Source: an uncultured Nocardioides sp.
Lineage (GTDB): Bacteria > Actinomycetota > Actinomycetes > Propionibacteriales > Nocardioidaceae
DNA: 64,000 bases
Assembly: GCF_947489365.1 (NCBI RefSeq)
Contig: NZ_CANLDB010000001.1
Coordinates: forward strand, 248,001-312,000
Direction of reading: 5' to 3'
The translations under genes were made by a program, and so were the position numbers. Under the pieces are notes generated by a model. That model was not told the origin of the DNA. It did no database searches and was given only the letters and a program-made list of their open reading frames with translations. Each line of letters starts with the position of its first letter. Position 1 is the first letter of the stretch. Of the stretch, positions 15,847 to 24,255 are shown piece by piece.

Positions 15847-16637
15847 GCACCACCACCGCACCCACCCCGGCCACCGGGCGCACGCCCAGCGCCACCACCC
15901 GCGTCCTCGGCCTGGCGCGCGCCAACCTGACCCTGCTGATGCGCAACAAGCTGACCGCCGGCTACGCGCTGGTCCTGCCGCTGCTGCCGCTGGCCCTGCT
16001 GCTGGGCGACCGCGGCAACGAGGCCCTCGTGTCGACCGGCCTCAGCTCGGCCCTGCTGATGGCCTTCCTCTTCCCGGTCTTCTACAACCTGCTGTCGGCG
16101 ACCGTCACCCGCCGCGACGAGCTGGTCCTCAAGCGGATGCGGACCGGCGAGGTGAGCGACCTCGAGCTGCTCGCCTCCCTCGCCCTCCCGGGCGCCGGGA
16201 TCGCCGCCGTGATGATGACGATCGCCGTCCCGGTCGCGCTGGCCCTCGGGGCGCCGATGCCCGCCAACGTCGTCGTGTACGCCGTCCTGGTCCTGCTGGG
16301 GATCGTCATGTTCAGCGCCTTCGGCTTCTGGACCGCCGCCTGGACCCGCAACGCCGAGGCCGCGCAGATGACGAGCTTCCCGGTCATCTTCCTGGCGATC
16401 CTGGGCTCGATCGCGCCCGTCCTCCCCGACCGCGCGGCCCGCGTCGTCGAGTTCACCCCGGGCGCCGCGATGGAGTCGCTGGTCGGCATCGGCTGGCTCG
16501 GCGTGGACGGCGACCAGGCGCTGTCGTTCGGCGAGACCTGGGCCGCGTCGGCCGAGCCGACGCTGGTCATGGTGGCCTGGGCCGTCCTGGCCCTGGTGCT
16601 GGCGCAGCGCTCGATGCGCTGGGAGCCCCGCCACTGA
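15843..16637 (+). CDS. ABC exporter permease (ABC-2 type)
   Basis: A 264-residue membrane protein with six predicted helices, including ANLTLLMRNKLTAGYALVLPL at the start, ALLMAFLFPVFYNLLS, and a final helix ahead of QRSMRWEPRH. The segment TRRDELVLKRMRTGEVSDLEL is typical of ABC-2 permeases of the DrrB type. It overlaps the ATPase gene by 4 bp and should form the membrane half of the exporter as a dimer. The gap to the histidine kinase gene is 67 bp, long enough for a second promoter but also compatible with a single transcript. Confidence 0.9.
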   Translation: MSTTTAPTPATGRTPSATTRVLGLARANLTLLMRNKLTAGYALVLPLLPLALLLGDRGNEALVSTGLSSALLMAFLFPVFYNLLSATVTRRDELVLKRMRTGEVSDLELLASLALPGAGIAAVMMTIAVPVALALGAPMPANVVVYAVLVLLGIVMFSAFGFWTAAWTRNAEAAQMTSFPVIFLAILGSIAPVLPDRAARVVEFTPGAAMESLVGIGWLGVDGDQALSFGETWAASAEPTLVMVAWAVLALVLAQRSMRWEPRH

Positions 16638-16704
16638 CGCCCGCCGGGTCCCGACGGACCCTAGGCTTGACCCGCCGTACGACGACCGACGAGGAGGTGG
16701 ACCG

Positions 16705-17892
16705 ATGAGCACCACGGCCACCTCCTCGTCGGCGTCCGCCGCGGGCTCGGTGTCCCGGCGGCTCCCGCGCTGGCGGGACGTCAGCCAGGTCCGCCGGGCG
16801 GACCTGTACCTGCGGACGTCCTTCTACTGGCTCCTGTGGATCGTCCCGGGTTTCTTCGCGCTGGCCGGCGTCGCGTCGGTCGCGGAGCCGGTCTCGACCG
16901 CCGAGGCGCTGGTCACCGTGGTCGTCGCGGTGGCGTGCACCGCCGCGGGGACCGTCGCGCTGCGCGACGTCATGGCCCTCCACCCCCGGACCGGCCCCCT
17001 GCCCTGGCGGAGCCTGGGCGGTCTCGCGGCCGCCACGGCCGTCGCCGCGGTCACCGCCCTGGTCATCACCCCGCTCGCCGGTCCGCTGCTCATCGTGGTC
17101 ACGGTCGTCGCCTCCCTCGCGGCCGGCGGCCTCCGCGACCGGCGGGCCTCGACCGTGCTGGCCCTGGCCCTCGCCGGCGTCCCGCTCCTCGCGACGGGCT
17201 CCGTCCCGATCACGGCGGTCTGCCTGGCCTACGGGCTGTTCATGATGTTCACCATCCGCTCCTCCCTGTGGCTGTACGGCGTGATCGCCGAGCTCGAGCG
17301 CGCCCGCCAGGCCCAGTCGGCCCTGGCCGTCGCCGAGGAGCGGCTCCGCTTCTCCCGCGACGTCCACGACGTCATGGGGCGGCGGTTGTCGACCATCGCC
17401 GTGCAGGCGGAGCTCGCCTCGTCCCTGGCCCGCCGCGGCGACGGCCGCGCCGCCGAGACGATGCTCGAGGTCCGGTCCGTCGCCCACGACGCGCTGCGGG
17501 AGGCCCGCGAGCTCGCCCGCGGCTACCGCGAGACCGACCTCGACACCGAGCTCGAGGGTGCCCGGTCCCTGCTGGCCTCGGCCGGGATCACCGGTGAGGT
17601 GGCCGTCGACGACGTCGCCGAGCGCTGGCGCGAGCCCGCTGCCTGGGTGGTCCGCGAGGCGGTCACCAACGTCCTGCGGCACTCGACGGCGAGCCGGGTC
17701 GCGATCACCTGGGACTCCACCGGGCTGAGGGTCGCGGACGACGGGGGCACGTCCCAGCCCCCCGGCGACACGGCACCGGGCTCGGGCCTCGTGGGGCTCG
17801 CCGAGCGGCTGCGCCCGCTCGGCGCGCGGCTGGAGGCCGGGCCGGGCGAGGGCGGGTTCGTCGTACGCATGCTGACGGAGGGGGCGGAGTGA
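16705..17892 (+). CDS. DesK-type sensor histidine kinase
   Basis: A 395-residue membrane kinase. Residues about 35-195 hold five or six membrane helices with hardly any extracellular loop. The dimerisation/phosphorylation helix contains SRDVHDVMGRRLSTIAVQAEL, with the phospho-accepting His near residue 221, typical of the HisKA_3 class. The ATP-binding domain shows REAVTNVLRHS (N box), LRVADDGG (G1) and GSGLVGLAERL (G2). Sensing within the membrane is usual for this class next to ABC exporters. The stop overlaps the start of the response regulator gene (GTGA), which is its obvious partner. ATG 16705 follows GACGAGGAGGTGGACCG. Confidence 0.92.
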   Translation: MSTTATSSSASAAGSVSRRLPRWRDVSQVRRADLYLRTSFYWLLWIVPGFFALAGVASVAEPVSTAEALVTVVVAVACTAAGTVALRDVMALHPRTGPLPWRSLGGLAAATAVAAVTALVITPLAGPLLIVVTVVASLAAGGLRDRRASTVLALALAGVPLLATGSVPITAVCLAYGLFMMFTIRSSLWLYGVIAELERARQAQSALAVAEERLRFSRDVHDVMGRRLSTIAVQAELASSLARRGDGRAAETMLEVRSVAHDALREARELARGYRETDLDTELEGARSLLASAGITGEVAVDDVAERWREPAAWVVREAVTNVLRHSTASRVAITWDSTGLRVADDGGTSQPPGDTAPGSGLVGLAERLRPLGARLEAGPGEGGFVVRMLTEGAE

Positions 17893-18503
17893 GCGGGACG
17901 ATCCGGGTGCTGCTGGCCGACGACGAGAACCTCATCCGGGTCGCGCTGGCCCAGATGCTGGACCTCGAGGAGGACATCGAGGTGGTGGCGCAGGCCTCGA
18001 CCGGCGACGAGGCCCTCGCGCAGGCGGCCCACGCCCGGCCCGACGTCGCCGTCCTCGACCTGCAGATGCCCGGACCCGACGGCATCTCGGTGGCCGAGCG
18101 GCTCGCGTCGTCGCTGCCGGACTGCCGCTGCGTCATCGTGACCAGCCACGGGCGGCCCGGCTACCTCAAGCGCGCGCTCGCGGCCGGCGTCAAGGGGTTC
18201 CTGCCGAAGACCACCTCGGCCGAGACGCTCGCGTCGGTGGTGCGCAGCGTCCACGGCGGCGGGCGGCACGTCGACCCCGAGCTGGCGGCGGAGGCGATCA
18301 GCGCCGGCGACAGCCCGCTGACCCCGCGTGAGGCCGACGTCCTCGAGCTTGCCGCGGACGGCTCCCCGGTCGACCAGATCGCCACCCGCGCCTCCCTGTC
18401 GCCGGGGACGGTGCGCAACTACCTGTCCAGCGCGGTCATGAAGCTCGGTGCGGCCAACCGGCACGACGCCGCCGCGACGGCACGCCGCATGGGATGGATC
18501 TAG
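17889..18503 (+). CDS. NarL/LuxR-type response regulator
   Basis: A 204-residue regulator. The receiver domain has the acidic pair in LLADDENLIR, the phosphorylation site Asp57 in VAVLDLQMPG, Thr in VIVTSHG and Lys in FLPKTTS. The C-terminal domain SPLTPREADVLELAADG through GTVRNYLSSAVMKLG is a LuxR helix-turn-helix. It starts with a GTG that overlaps the kinase stop. It most likely activates the upstream exporter operon when the kinase is stimulated. No obvious operator repeat was found upstream of the ABC genes, where the sequence is occupied by dispersed repeats. Confidence 0.93.
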   Translation: MSGTIRVLLADDENLIRVALAQMLDLEEDIEVVAQASTGDEALAQAAHARPDVAVLDLQMPGPDGISVAERLASSLPDCRCVIVTSHGRPGYLKRALAAGVKGFLPKTTSAETLASVVRSVHGGGRHVDPELAAEAISAGDSPLTPREADVLELAADGSPVDQIATRASLSPGTVRNYLSSAVMKLGAANRHDAAATARRMGWI

Positions 18504-18504
18504 C

Positions 18505-20100
18505 TCAGGCCCCGCCCTGACGCCCGCCGACGACGGGCAGGTGCACCCGGACGTCGTCCAGCGAGACCACGCCCGGTGTCCGGCTGCCCATGCCGGCGAA
18601 CAGGTCGGACGTCGGGGTGGCGAGCAGGTACAGGTTCTGCCCGCGCGGGACGTCGACCGCCACCGCGGGCAGCCTGATCCGGCGGGGCTCGCCGGTCACG
18701 GGGGACGGCTCGGAGACAGGCAGCACGTTGTTCTGGACGATCTTCGCGTCGGCCGGTGACGTGCCGACCGCGAGGGCGTAGAAGGCGCGGTTCCCGACGC
18801 CCAGCGCGGTGAGGTCGGCGGTGACGAAGGGCTTGCCGGCGATCCGCAGCGGGCCCTGGGCGACCTCGGCGGTCACCGGCACCCCCGCGGCCGTCGTGGT
18901 GGCCAGCGGCCCGTCGAGGCGCACCGTGCGGTCGGCCTGCACGCCCGACACCGTGGTGCAGCGGGCGCCACCGGGGGCGGCGGTCGCGAGGTGGTACTTG
19001 CCGTACCCCCGCAGCCCGGTGTCCCGGCCCCGCAGCTGCTCGTCGAAGAACCGCACCGTCAGGTCCTGGAACGTCCCGCCCGCGAGCCCCCGGCTGCAGG
19101 GGTCGCCCGCCACGCCCACGCCGGCCGGGAAGAGCGACGGCAGCGTGTGGCCGCCGTTGTAGCCCACGAAGAGGCTGCGTCGCTTCGCCGCCGGGGTCAG
19201 GGCGCGGGCGAACGTGGTGAGGCCCTCCTCGAGCGGGAAGAGGTTGTCGGTCGCGCCCTGGCCCACCAGGACCGGGATGTCGAGCCGGCGTCCCTGCGCG
19301 ACGTGGTAGCTCGGCCCGTTCTTCGCGAAGAACGACACCAGGTCGGGCCCGGCCGGGTCGCCGTCGGGCAGCTCACCCTCGGCGGCGCCCAGGGCGAGAC
19401 CGGCCAGCACCTCCTGCGGGACGTCGTTCGCCCCCGCGGCCGACAGCGCGAGCGCCCACTCGGTGCGGACGACGCCGTCCGGGGCGAGGGAGCGGCGCAG
19501 GTCCCACCAGGTGATCTCGGGGGCGAGCGCGTCGAAGACGGGCTTGCCGCGGCGACGGAGGGCGTCGAAGGCGCCGAGGTACTGGTAGCCGCCACCGTAC
19601 GAGCCGCCGATCGCGCCCATCCGCGGGTCGCCGGGACCGTCCTGGCGGATCCACCGCGTGCCGGCGAGCAGGGCGACGAGGCGCTTGACGTCCTGGCCCT
19701 CGTAGCGGGGGTTCTCGACGTGGGCCTTGCCGCCGGACTCGCCGAACCCGCGCTGGTCGAACGACAGGACGGCGTACCCGCGGGACAGGAAGGGCTCGAA
19801 CGCCGCCGAGTCCGTCGTCCGCGAGCCGCCCCAGCCGTGGCTGTGCATGATCACGGGCCGCGGGGTCCGCGCCGTGGCGCCGGCCGGGCGGAACAGGGAG
19901 TAGCAGATCGACACCGGGGCGGGGGTCTCGGTGTCCCCGACCGAGTCCAGGCACCCGTTCCGGACGGTCACCCCGGCCCGCGGCTCCGGCGCGGTGCCCA
20001 CGGCGCCGAACGACGACGGGGGAGCGGCGGCGAGGAGGCCGGCGGCGAGCACGCCGCCGAGGAGAGCGCGGGCGGAGCGGACGAGGAGCGGTGAGCTCAC
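18505..20100 (-). CDS. Secreted X-Pro dipeptidyl-peptidase/CocE-like (S15) hydrolase
   Basis: A 531-residue secreted hydrolase. GTG 20100 follows GGAGGCTCCC and opens a signal peptide (SARALLGGVLAAGLLAAAPP). The alpha/beta hydrolase core shows HSHGWGG, SFDQRGFGESGG, the nucleophile serine in IGGSYGGGYQ near residue 165, the acid in GQGATDNLFP and the histidine in YNGGHTLPS. The last 150 residues are beta-rich, as in the C-terminal domain of S15 enzymes. It may act as a peptidase or esterase outside the cell; the substrate is not evident. Its stop lies 2 bases from the convergent response-regulator stop. Divergent from the next gene over an inverted repeat. Confidence 0.85.
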   Translation of the reverse strand: MSSPLLVRSARALLGGVLAAGLLAAAPPSSFGAVGTAPEPRAGVTVRNGCLDSVGDTETPAPVSICYSLFRPAGATARTPRPVIMHSHGWGGSRTTDSAAFEPFLSRGYAVLSFDQRGFGESGGKAHVENPRYEGQDVKRLVALLAGTRWIRQDGPGDPRMGAIGGSYGGGYQYLGAFDALRRRGKPVFDALAPEITWWDLRRSLAPDGVVRTEWALALSAAGANDVPQEVLAGLALGAAEGELPDGDPAGPDLVSFFAKNGPSYHVAQGRRLDIPVLVGQGATDNLFPLEEGLTTFARALTPAAKRRSLFVGYNGGHTLPSLFPAGVGVAGDPCSRGLAGGTFQDLTVRFFDEQLRGRDTGLRGYGKYHLATAAPGGARCTTVSGVQADRTVRLDGPLATTTAAGVPVTAEVAQGPLRIAGKPFVTADLTALGVGNRAFYALAVGTSPADAKIVQNNVLPVSEPSPVTGEPRRIRLPAVAVDVPRGQNLYLLATPTSDLFAGMGSRTPGVVSLDDVRVHLPVVGGRQGGA

Positions 20101-20151
20101 GGGAGCCTCCAGACGGGTCGGTACGAGGTGCAACGGGTCACACCGGCCCTG

Positions 20152-20169
20152 GGTTACGGACGAGTAACC
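20152..20169. promoter_or_regulatory. Inverted repeat in a divergent promoter region
   Basis: GGTTAC and GTAACC are perfect 6-bp arms separated by six bases, lying between the divergent starts at 20100 and 20177. The centre is about 16 bases from the plus-strand ATG. The shape fits a dimeric repressor such as a TetR-family protein. No regulator gene is adjacent. Confidence 0.4.
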
Positions 20170-20176
20170 TCGGCGC

Positions 20177-20650
20177 ATGGACGCCGGACGAGCCGCCCGC
20201 ATCGCCAAGCGGAGCGCGACCCTCGCCGTGAAGTACGGCCCCCAGGCCAAGCTCGCCTGGGACAACGGCGGTCGCAAGGCGGCCGACGCCGCTGCCGCCC
20301 GGGTGACCCTGGCCCGGCACCGCCGTCACGCGTTCACCGAGGCCGACACCCTCAAGGACGGCTCGGTGCTCCGCGTCGCCCCCGGTGGCGTCGCGGCCTA
20401 CGTCGTGCTGTCCGGCGACGACCCCGTCTCGGTCCACCCGCCCGCCGCCGAGGGCACGCCGCCCCTCGCCGAGCTGGTCGCCCGCGCCGACCTCGACAAG
20501 CGCGTCACCCCCGAGCAGGAGCGCACCCGCCGCGCCGCCCGCCGTGAGCGCCTGCGCCCCCGCCGCCCCCGCCGCCCCCGCCGCCCGGCCCCCGACTCCG
20601 CCACCCGCTCCGGCAGCGACCCCCAGGCCCTCCCACCCCCGGACGCCTAG
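20177..20650 (+). CDS. Hypothetical basic protein
   Basis: A 157-residue protein without signal peptide or membrane helix. Residues 1-115 are well-structured coding sequence (RAARIAKRSATLAVKYGPQ, RRHAFTEADTLKDGSVLRV, GGVAAYVVLSGDDPVSVHPP). The C-terminus is a disordered Arg/Pro-rich tail that could bind nucleic acid. ATG 20177 lies directly behind the inverted repeat and no ribosome site is obvious. I do not recognise the family, though I believe similar proteins occur in related actinobacteria. The gene is divergent from the secreted hydrolase. A 32-bp-period repeat array begins right behind its TAG stop. Confidence 0.6.
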   Translation: MDAGRAARIAKRSATLAVKYGPQAKLAWDNGGRKAADAAAARVTLARHRRHAFTEADTLKDGSVLRVAPGGVAAYVVLSGDDPVSVHPPAAEGTPPLAELVARADLDKRVTPEQERTRRAARRERLRPRRPRRPRRPAPDSATRSGSDPQALPPPDA

Positions 20651-20740
20651 GCGTCGAGTCGGCACCTCTGCGCAGCCTGAGGTGCTCGAGTCGGCACGTC
20701 TGCGCAGGCTCAGGGCGTCGAGTCGGCACGTCTGCGCACC
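20651..20740 (+). repeat. 32-bp-period tandem array, flavour B, three units
   Basis: Units starting at GAGTCGGCAC 20656, 20688 and 20720 are exactly 32 bp apart. Each runs GAGTCGGCACGTCTGCGCAG plus a variable 12-base joint (one base differs in the first unit). The array starts at the stop codon of the preceding gene. Confidence 0.8.
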
Positions 20741-21050
20741 TGTACGACGTCGGGTCGGCTGGAGGCTGCACGAAGGGACACAGTTCGCCTCGTCAGTGGG
20801 TGCGCCGGTGCGGCCTGGTGCGGTGTGAGGCGGCGAGGGAACTCGCCGGGTGTCGACGTGTGTGCGTTCGTGCAGCCGACCCTGGGGGTCCTCGCGTCGA
20901 GGGTGGCGGCGCCACGCGCGTGTGGCGCGCCGGTGGTCGACGTGGTCGACGGGGTCGCGAGGCGGAGGGTGCACATCGTCACGGAGTAACGCGACCACGG
21001 CTCCCGACCGTGATCGGACCACGCGGCCCACACGACCAGCAGGAGAGCCC
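20741..21050. other. Intergenic stretch without recognised gene
   Basis: About 310 bp between two copies of the 32-bp-type repeat. Short open frames exist on both strands but none has a ribosome site, sensible composition or a recognisable family. It contains a short dyad-rich patch (GGCGGCGCCACGCGCG near 20910). Composition is somewhat less GC-biased than the genes, as for true intergenic DNA. Confidence 0.4.
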
Positions 21051-21082
21051 GAGTCGGCACGTCTGTGCAGGCTCAGGGCGTC
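21051..21082 (+). repeat. Single 32-bp repeat unit, flavour B
   Basis: GAGTCGGCACGTCTGTGCAG and its joint CTCAGGGCGTCG lie 5 bases beyond the stop of the photolyase-like gene. It differs at one base from the array at 20651-20740 and is placed in the opposite orientation relative to the neighbouring gene. Confidence 0.7.
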
Positions 21083-21086
21083 GCTG

Positions 21087-22559
21087 TCAGCCCTGCAGCC
21101 AGCGCTTCGCCTCCTCGGCGTGCGCCTCGCGCTTCTCGGTCTTCATCTTGTCGAGGGTCCGGACGGTCATGGCCGTGCGCGGGTTCGAGGTGAACCCGTC
21201 GCGGTGGTCGTCGACGAACTGCCAGTAGAGGGCGTCCCAGGCGGTCGCCCAGTCGCCCTTGCCGAAGTCGCTCATCTTGCGGACGTAGTTCGAGCCCGAC
21301 ACGTACGGCTTCGTCGTGATCAGCTCGCCCGCGGCGAACTGGCTCATGGCGTAGACGTTGGGGACCATCACCCAGTCGTAGGCGTCGACGAACATCTCCA
21401 TGAACCACTCATAGACCTCGTCGGGGTCGATGCGCAGCAGCAGCATCGCGTTGCCGAGGATCATCAGCCGTTCGATGTGGTGGGCGTAGCCGGTCTCGAG
21501 GATCCGCTCGATGACGCGGTCGACGGGGTCGAGGCCGGTGTCGCCGGTCCACCAGCCCTCGTCGAGGCTGCGCGAGAGGTGGAGGATGTTGCGGGTCCGC
21601 ATCCCGCGGCCGCGGGCGACGTACGCCCCGCGCATGTACTCGCGCCAGCCGATCACCTGCCGCACGAAGCCCTCCAGGCTCGACAGCGGTACGTCGTGGT
21701 CCTGGGCGTGGCGGACCACCGTGTCGACGACCCGGCGCGGGTCGAGCAGCCCGGTGTTGATCAGCGGCGACAGGGCGGAGTGGAAGATCCAGGTCTCGTC
21801 GGCGGCGATCGCGTCCTCGTAGGGTCCGAACAGCTCGAGCCGGTCAGCGCAGAACCGCTTCAGCCACCGCTCCGCGACCTCGTGGGTGACCGGCCACGCG
21901 AACTGCTCGGGGTCGCCCGGGTTGTCGGCGAACTCCTCGGCGACCCAGGCAACGGCGTCCGCGACCTCCGGGCGTCGCTGCACCCGGGGCATCGCGGGGA
22001 TCTCCAGGTCCTTCGGCAGCGACTTGCGGTTGTCGGCGTCGTACGACCACTTGCCGCCCACGGGGGAGTCGCCGTCCATGAGGATGTCGAGGCGGCGGCG
22101 CTGCCACTCGTAGAACTTGTACATCCGCGGCTGCTTGTCACCGAACTGGTCCAGCACCTGCTCGCGGGTGGTGAGGAAGCCCGGGGTCTCCAGGATCTCG
22201 AGCTCGGCGCCCGCCTTGCCGACGACCTGGCGCAGGTCGCGCTCGAGCCAGTCGTCGACGACGTCGAAGCAGCTGACCTCGGTGACGCCCCGGTCGGTCA
22301 GCAGCGCGGCCAGCTGGTCGTTCGTGCCGTGGTCGGCCTCGCTGGCGACGTACGCCGTGGTGAAGCCGGCGTCGGCGAGCTTGGCCTCGAAGACCGTCAT
22401 GCTCGCCCGGTGCAGCACCAGCTTGTGGGTGTGGAAGCGGTACTGGCGGAAGAACAGGTCGGGCTCCACCAGGACCATCAGGGTCCCGTCGCCGTCCTTC
22501 GGAGCGTCGAGGTGCTCGACGAACAGCTGGTGGGGCATGACGAGGCGGGCGGCGACCAT
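21087..22559 (-). CDS. PhrB-type cryptochrome/photolyase homologue lacking Fe-S cysteines
   Basis: A 490-residue flavoprotein of the prokaryotic (6-4) photolyase/cryptochrome group. Marks are the N-terminal antenna-type Rossmann part (MPHQLF, FFRQYRFHTHKLVLHRASM), GGKWSYDADNRK, FHSALSPLINTGLL, FVRQVIGWREYMRG, GYAHHIERLMILGN and DAYDWVMVPNVYAMSQFA, which together form the FAD-binding domain. The family normally binds a [4Fe-4S] cluster through four cysteines; here the protein has only two cysteines, neither at those places, and the segment after KPYVSGSNYVRKMSDF is short (GKGDWATAWDALYW). It may repair UV lesions or act as a light sensor. ATG 22559 was chosen; an internal ATG at MPHQ is also possible. 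Confidence 0.88.
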   Translation of the reverse strand: MVAARLVMPHQLFVEHLDAPKDGDGTLMVLVEPDLFFRQYRFHTHKLVLHRASMTVFEAKLADAGFTTAYVASEADHGTNDQLAALLTDRGVTEVSCFDVVDDWLERDLRQVVGKAGAELEILETPGFLTTREQVLDQFGDKQPRMYKFYEWQRRRLDILMDGDSPVGGKWSYDADNRKSLPKDLEIPAMPRVQRRPEVADAVAWVAEEFADNPGDPEQFAWPVTHEVAERWLKRFCADRLELFGPYEDAIAADETWIFHSALSPLINTGLLDPRRVVDTVVRHAQDHDVPLSSLEGFVRQVIGWREYMRGAYVARGRGMRTRNILHLSRSLDEGWWTGDTGLDPVDRVIERILETGYAHHIERLMILGNAMLLLRIDPDEVYEWFMEMFVDAYDWVMVPNVYAMSQFAAGELITTKPYVSGSNYVRKMSDFGKGDWATAWDALYWQFVDDHRDGFTSNPRTAMTVRTLDKMKTEKREAHAEEAKRWLQG

Positions 22560-22604
22560 GCCCTGGTGGTTCCCCCGCACCGCCCCACCGACACCCGGAC
22601 CCCG

Positions 22605-24005
22605 CTACAGGCCGGCGGCCTTCTCCAGCGACGCCAGCTCGTCGTCCAGGTGGGTGAGCAGGCGCTGGAGCCTGGGGACGGTACGGCGGCACCCGGTGAC
22701 GCCGAAGCCCATGTTGCCGTCGTACGACGTGCAGGTGATGTTCAGCGCCATGCCGTGGATCGGGATCGAGAGCGGGTAGAGGCCGTCGAGGCGGGCGCCG
22801 TTGAAGTACTGCGTCTCCTTCGGCCCCGGCACGTTGGAGATGATCACGTTGAACGGCGGCCGCACGATGTTGTGCATCCGCAGCATGGGCGTGACGATCG
22901 CGGGCGCCAGGCCCACCGCGGTCATGGCGACGATCTGCGCCGGCGTCATCGACGACAGCGCCTGCTTGCCGTCCTGCATGGACCGGTGGATCGAGACCAG
23001 CCGGTCCTCGGGGTCGGCGAGGTCGGTGCCGAGCTGGACCATCACGGAGCCGACGGCGTTGCCGCCGTCGGCGGACGCCTGGTGGACCTTCTTGGCGTTG
23101 AGCCCGACCGGCACCATCGCGACCAGCGGCCGGTCCGGGAGGGCGTCCTGCTCGAGCAGGTAGGACCGCAGGGCGCCGCTGCACATGGCGAGGACGACGT
23201 CGTTCAGGGTGGTGTCGGTGGCCTTGCCGACCGCCTTCATCCGCTCCATCGACCAGTCCTGCGCGGCGAAGCGCCGGGAGCCGGTGATCTTCTGGTTGAA
23301 GATCGTGTGCGGCGCGTGGAGCGAGATCGCCGAGGTGTCGTTCTTCAGGCCGCGCGCCAGCGTCCGGACGAAGGCGCTCGGCATGCCGGCCGCCTCGGCA
23401 CTGAGGGCGAACGCGGTGCGCAGCGCCTCGACGGGGACCTCGGCGAGACCACCGCCGGAGGACTCCGTGGGCTTCCGGCGGCGACGGTTCGCCGCCGACC
23501 AGGGGGCGGGCATGTCACGCTCGTCGGGATCCGTGGACAGGGTGCTCTGGACGAGCCGCGACGCCGCGACCCCGTCGACCAGGGCGTGGTGCATCTTGGT
23601 GTGCAGCGCCATCCGGCCGTCGCGCAGACCCTCGATGAGGGTCGCCTCCCACAGCGGCCGCTCCCGCGCCAGGCGGGTGCTGTGCAGGCGCGAGCAGAGC
23701 TCCAGGAGCTCGCGGATGCGGCCCGGCTTCGGCAGCCCCGAGTGGCGGACGTGGTAGTCGATGTCGAACAGGTCGTCGGTCTCCCAGACCCACTGCCCGG
23801 CCGTCGCCGCCGAGCGGTGCGGACGGCGCAGGAACAGCGGCGCGATCTCCTCCTCCTCGCGGAGCTGGGCGTACATCTCGCGGGAGTAGGAGCGACCGGC
23901 GCCCTCGGGCTTCGCGAACAGCTGGAGACCGCCGACGTGCATCGGCATCGCCCTGTTCTCCGCGAAGAGGAAGGCCAGGGACGTGGGGTCGAGCGGGGTG
24001 ACCAC
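22605..24005 (-). CDS. Wax ester synthase/diacylglycerol acyltransferase (WS/DGAT)
   Basis: A 466-residue acyltransferase that makes triacylglycerol or wax esters from acyl-CoA. The catalytic HHxxxDG motif is present as MHHALVDG near residue 137, and PLDPTSLAFLFAENRAMPMHVGG is the typical N-terminus. The C-terminal domain shows NVIISNVPGPKETQYFNGA and the closing GFGVTGCRRTVP block. GTG 24005 follows AGGAGCCGCCCC. It follows the photolyase gene in the opposite transcription order (upstream of it, same strand) with a 45-bp gap, so the two could be cotranscribed. Storage-lipid synthesis fits the presence of several paralogues in such genomes. Confidence 0.92.
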   Translation of the reverse strand: MVTPLDPTSLAFLFAENRAMPMHVGGLQLFAKPEGAGRSYSREMYAQLREEEEIAPLFLRRPHRSAATAGQWVWETDDLFDIDYHVRHSGLPKPGRIRELLELCSRLHSTRLARERPLWEATLIEGLRDGRMALHTKMHHALVDGVAASRLVQSTLSTDPDERDMPAPWSAANRRRRKPTESSGGGLAEVPVEALRTAFALSAEAAGMPSAFVRTLARGLKNDTSAISLHAPHTIFNQKITGSRRFAAQDWSMERMKAVGKATDTTLNDVVLAMCSGALRSYLLEQDALPDRPLVAMVPVGLNAKKVHQASADGGNAVGSVMVQLGTDLADPEDRLVSIHRSMQDGKQALSSMTPAQIVAMTAVGLAPAIVTPMLRMHNIVRPPFNVIISNVPGPKETQYFNGARLDGLYPLSIPIHGMALNITCTSYDGNMGFGVTGCRRTVPRLQRLLTHLDDELASLEKAAGL

Positions 24006-24063
24006 CGGGGCGGCTCCTGTGCGGGGAAGGGACGGGACCTCCGTCGATCATCGCGCGCCAGTG

Positions 24064-24074
24064 GTGACCGTCAC
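24064..24074. promoter_or_regulatory. Short palindrome upstream of the WS/DGAT gene
   Basis: GTGACCGTCAC is a perfect 11-base palindrome 59 bp upstream of the WS/DGAT start and in the 250-bp divergent region before the nuclease gene. It could be an operator half-site pair; its short length makes chance occurrence quite possible. Confidence 0.25.
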
Positions 24075-24255
24075 AAGGGCGTGTGAGGTGTTCGGTCAAC
24101 GTCTGTTCACCAACGGGACACCACCGGCTCGCCGCGAGGTCGCGGCGTCCGAGGGGAAACCCTTGATCCACCCCGGCGTACGCCGTCGCACCTCCCGTCG
24201 GCGTCGGCGCTGGGGCAGGGTGTCGCCGACCGCCCTCCACTCTCGGGAGCCCCTC

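Noticed and set aside
20710..21228. Short open frames in the gap around 20.8-21.2 kb
   Set aside because: They run through the tandem repeats, have no ribosome site and unlike composition, and overlap the end of the photolyase-like gene.
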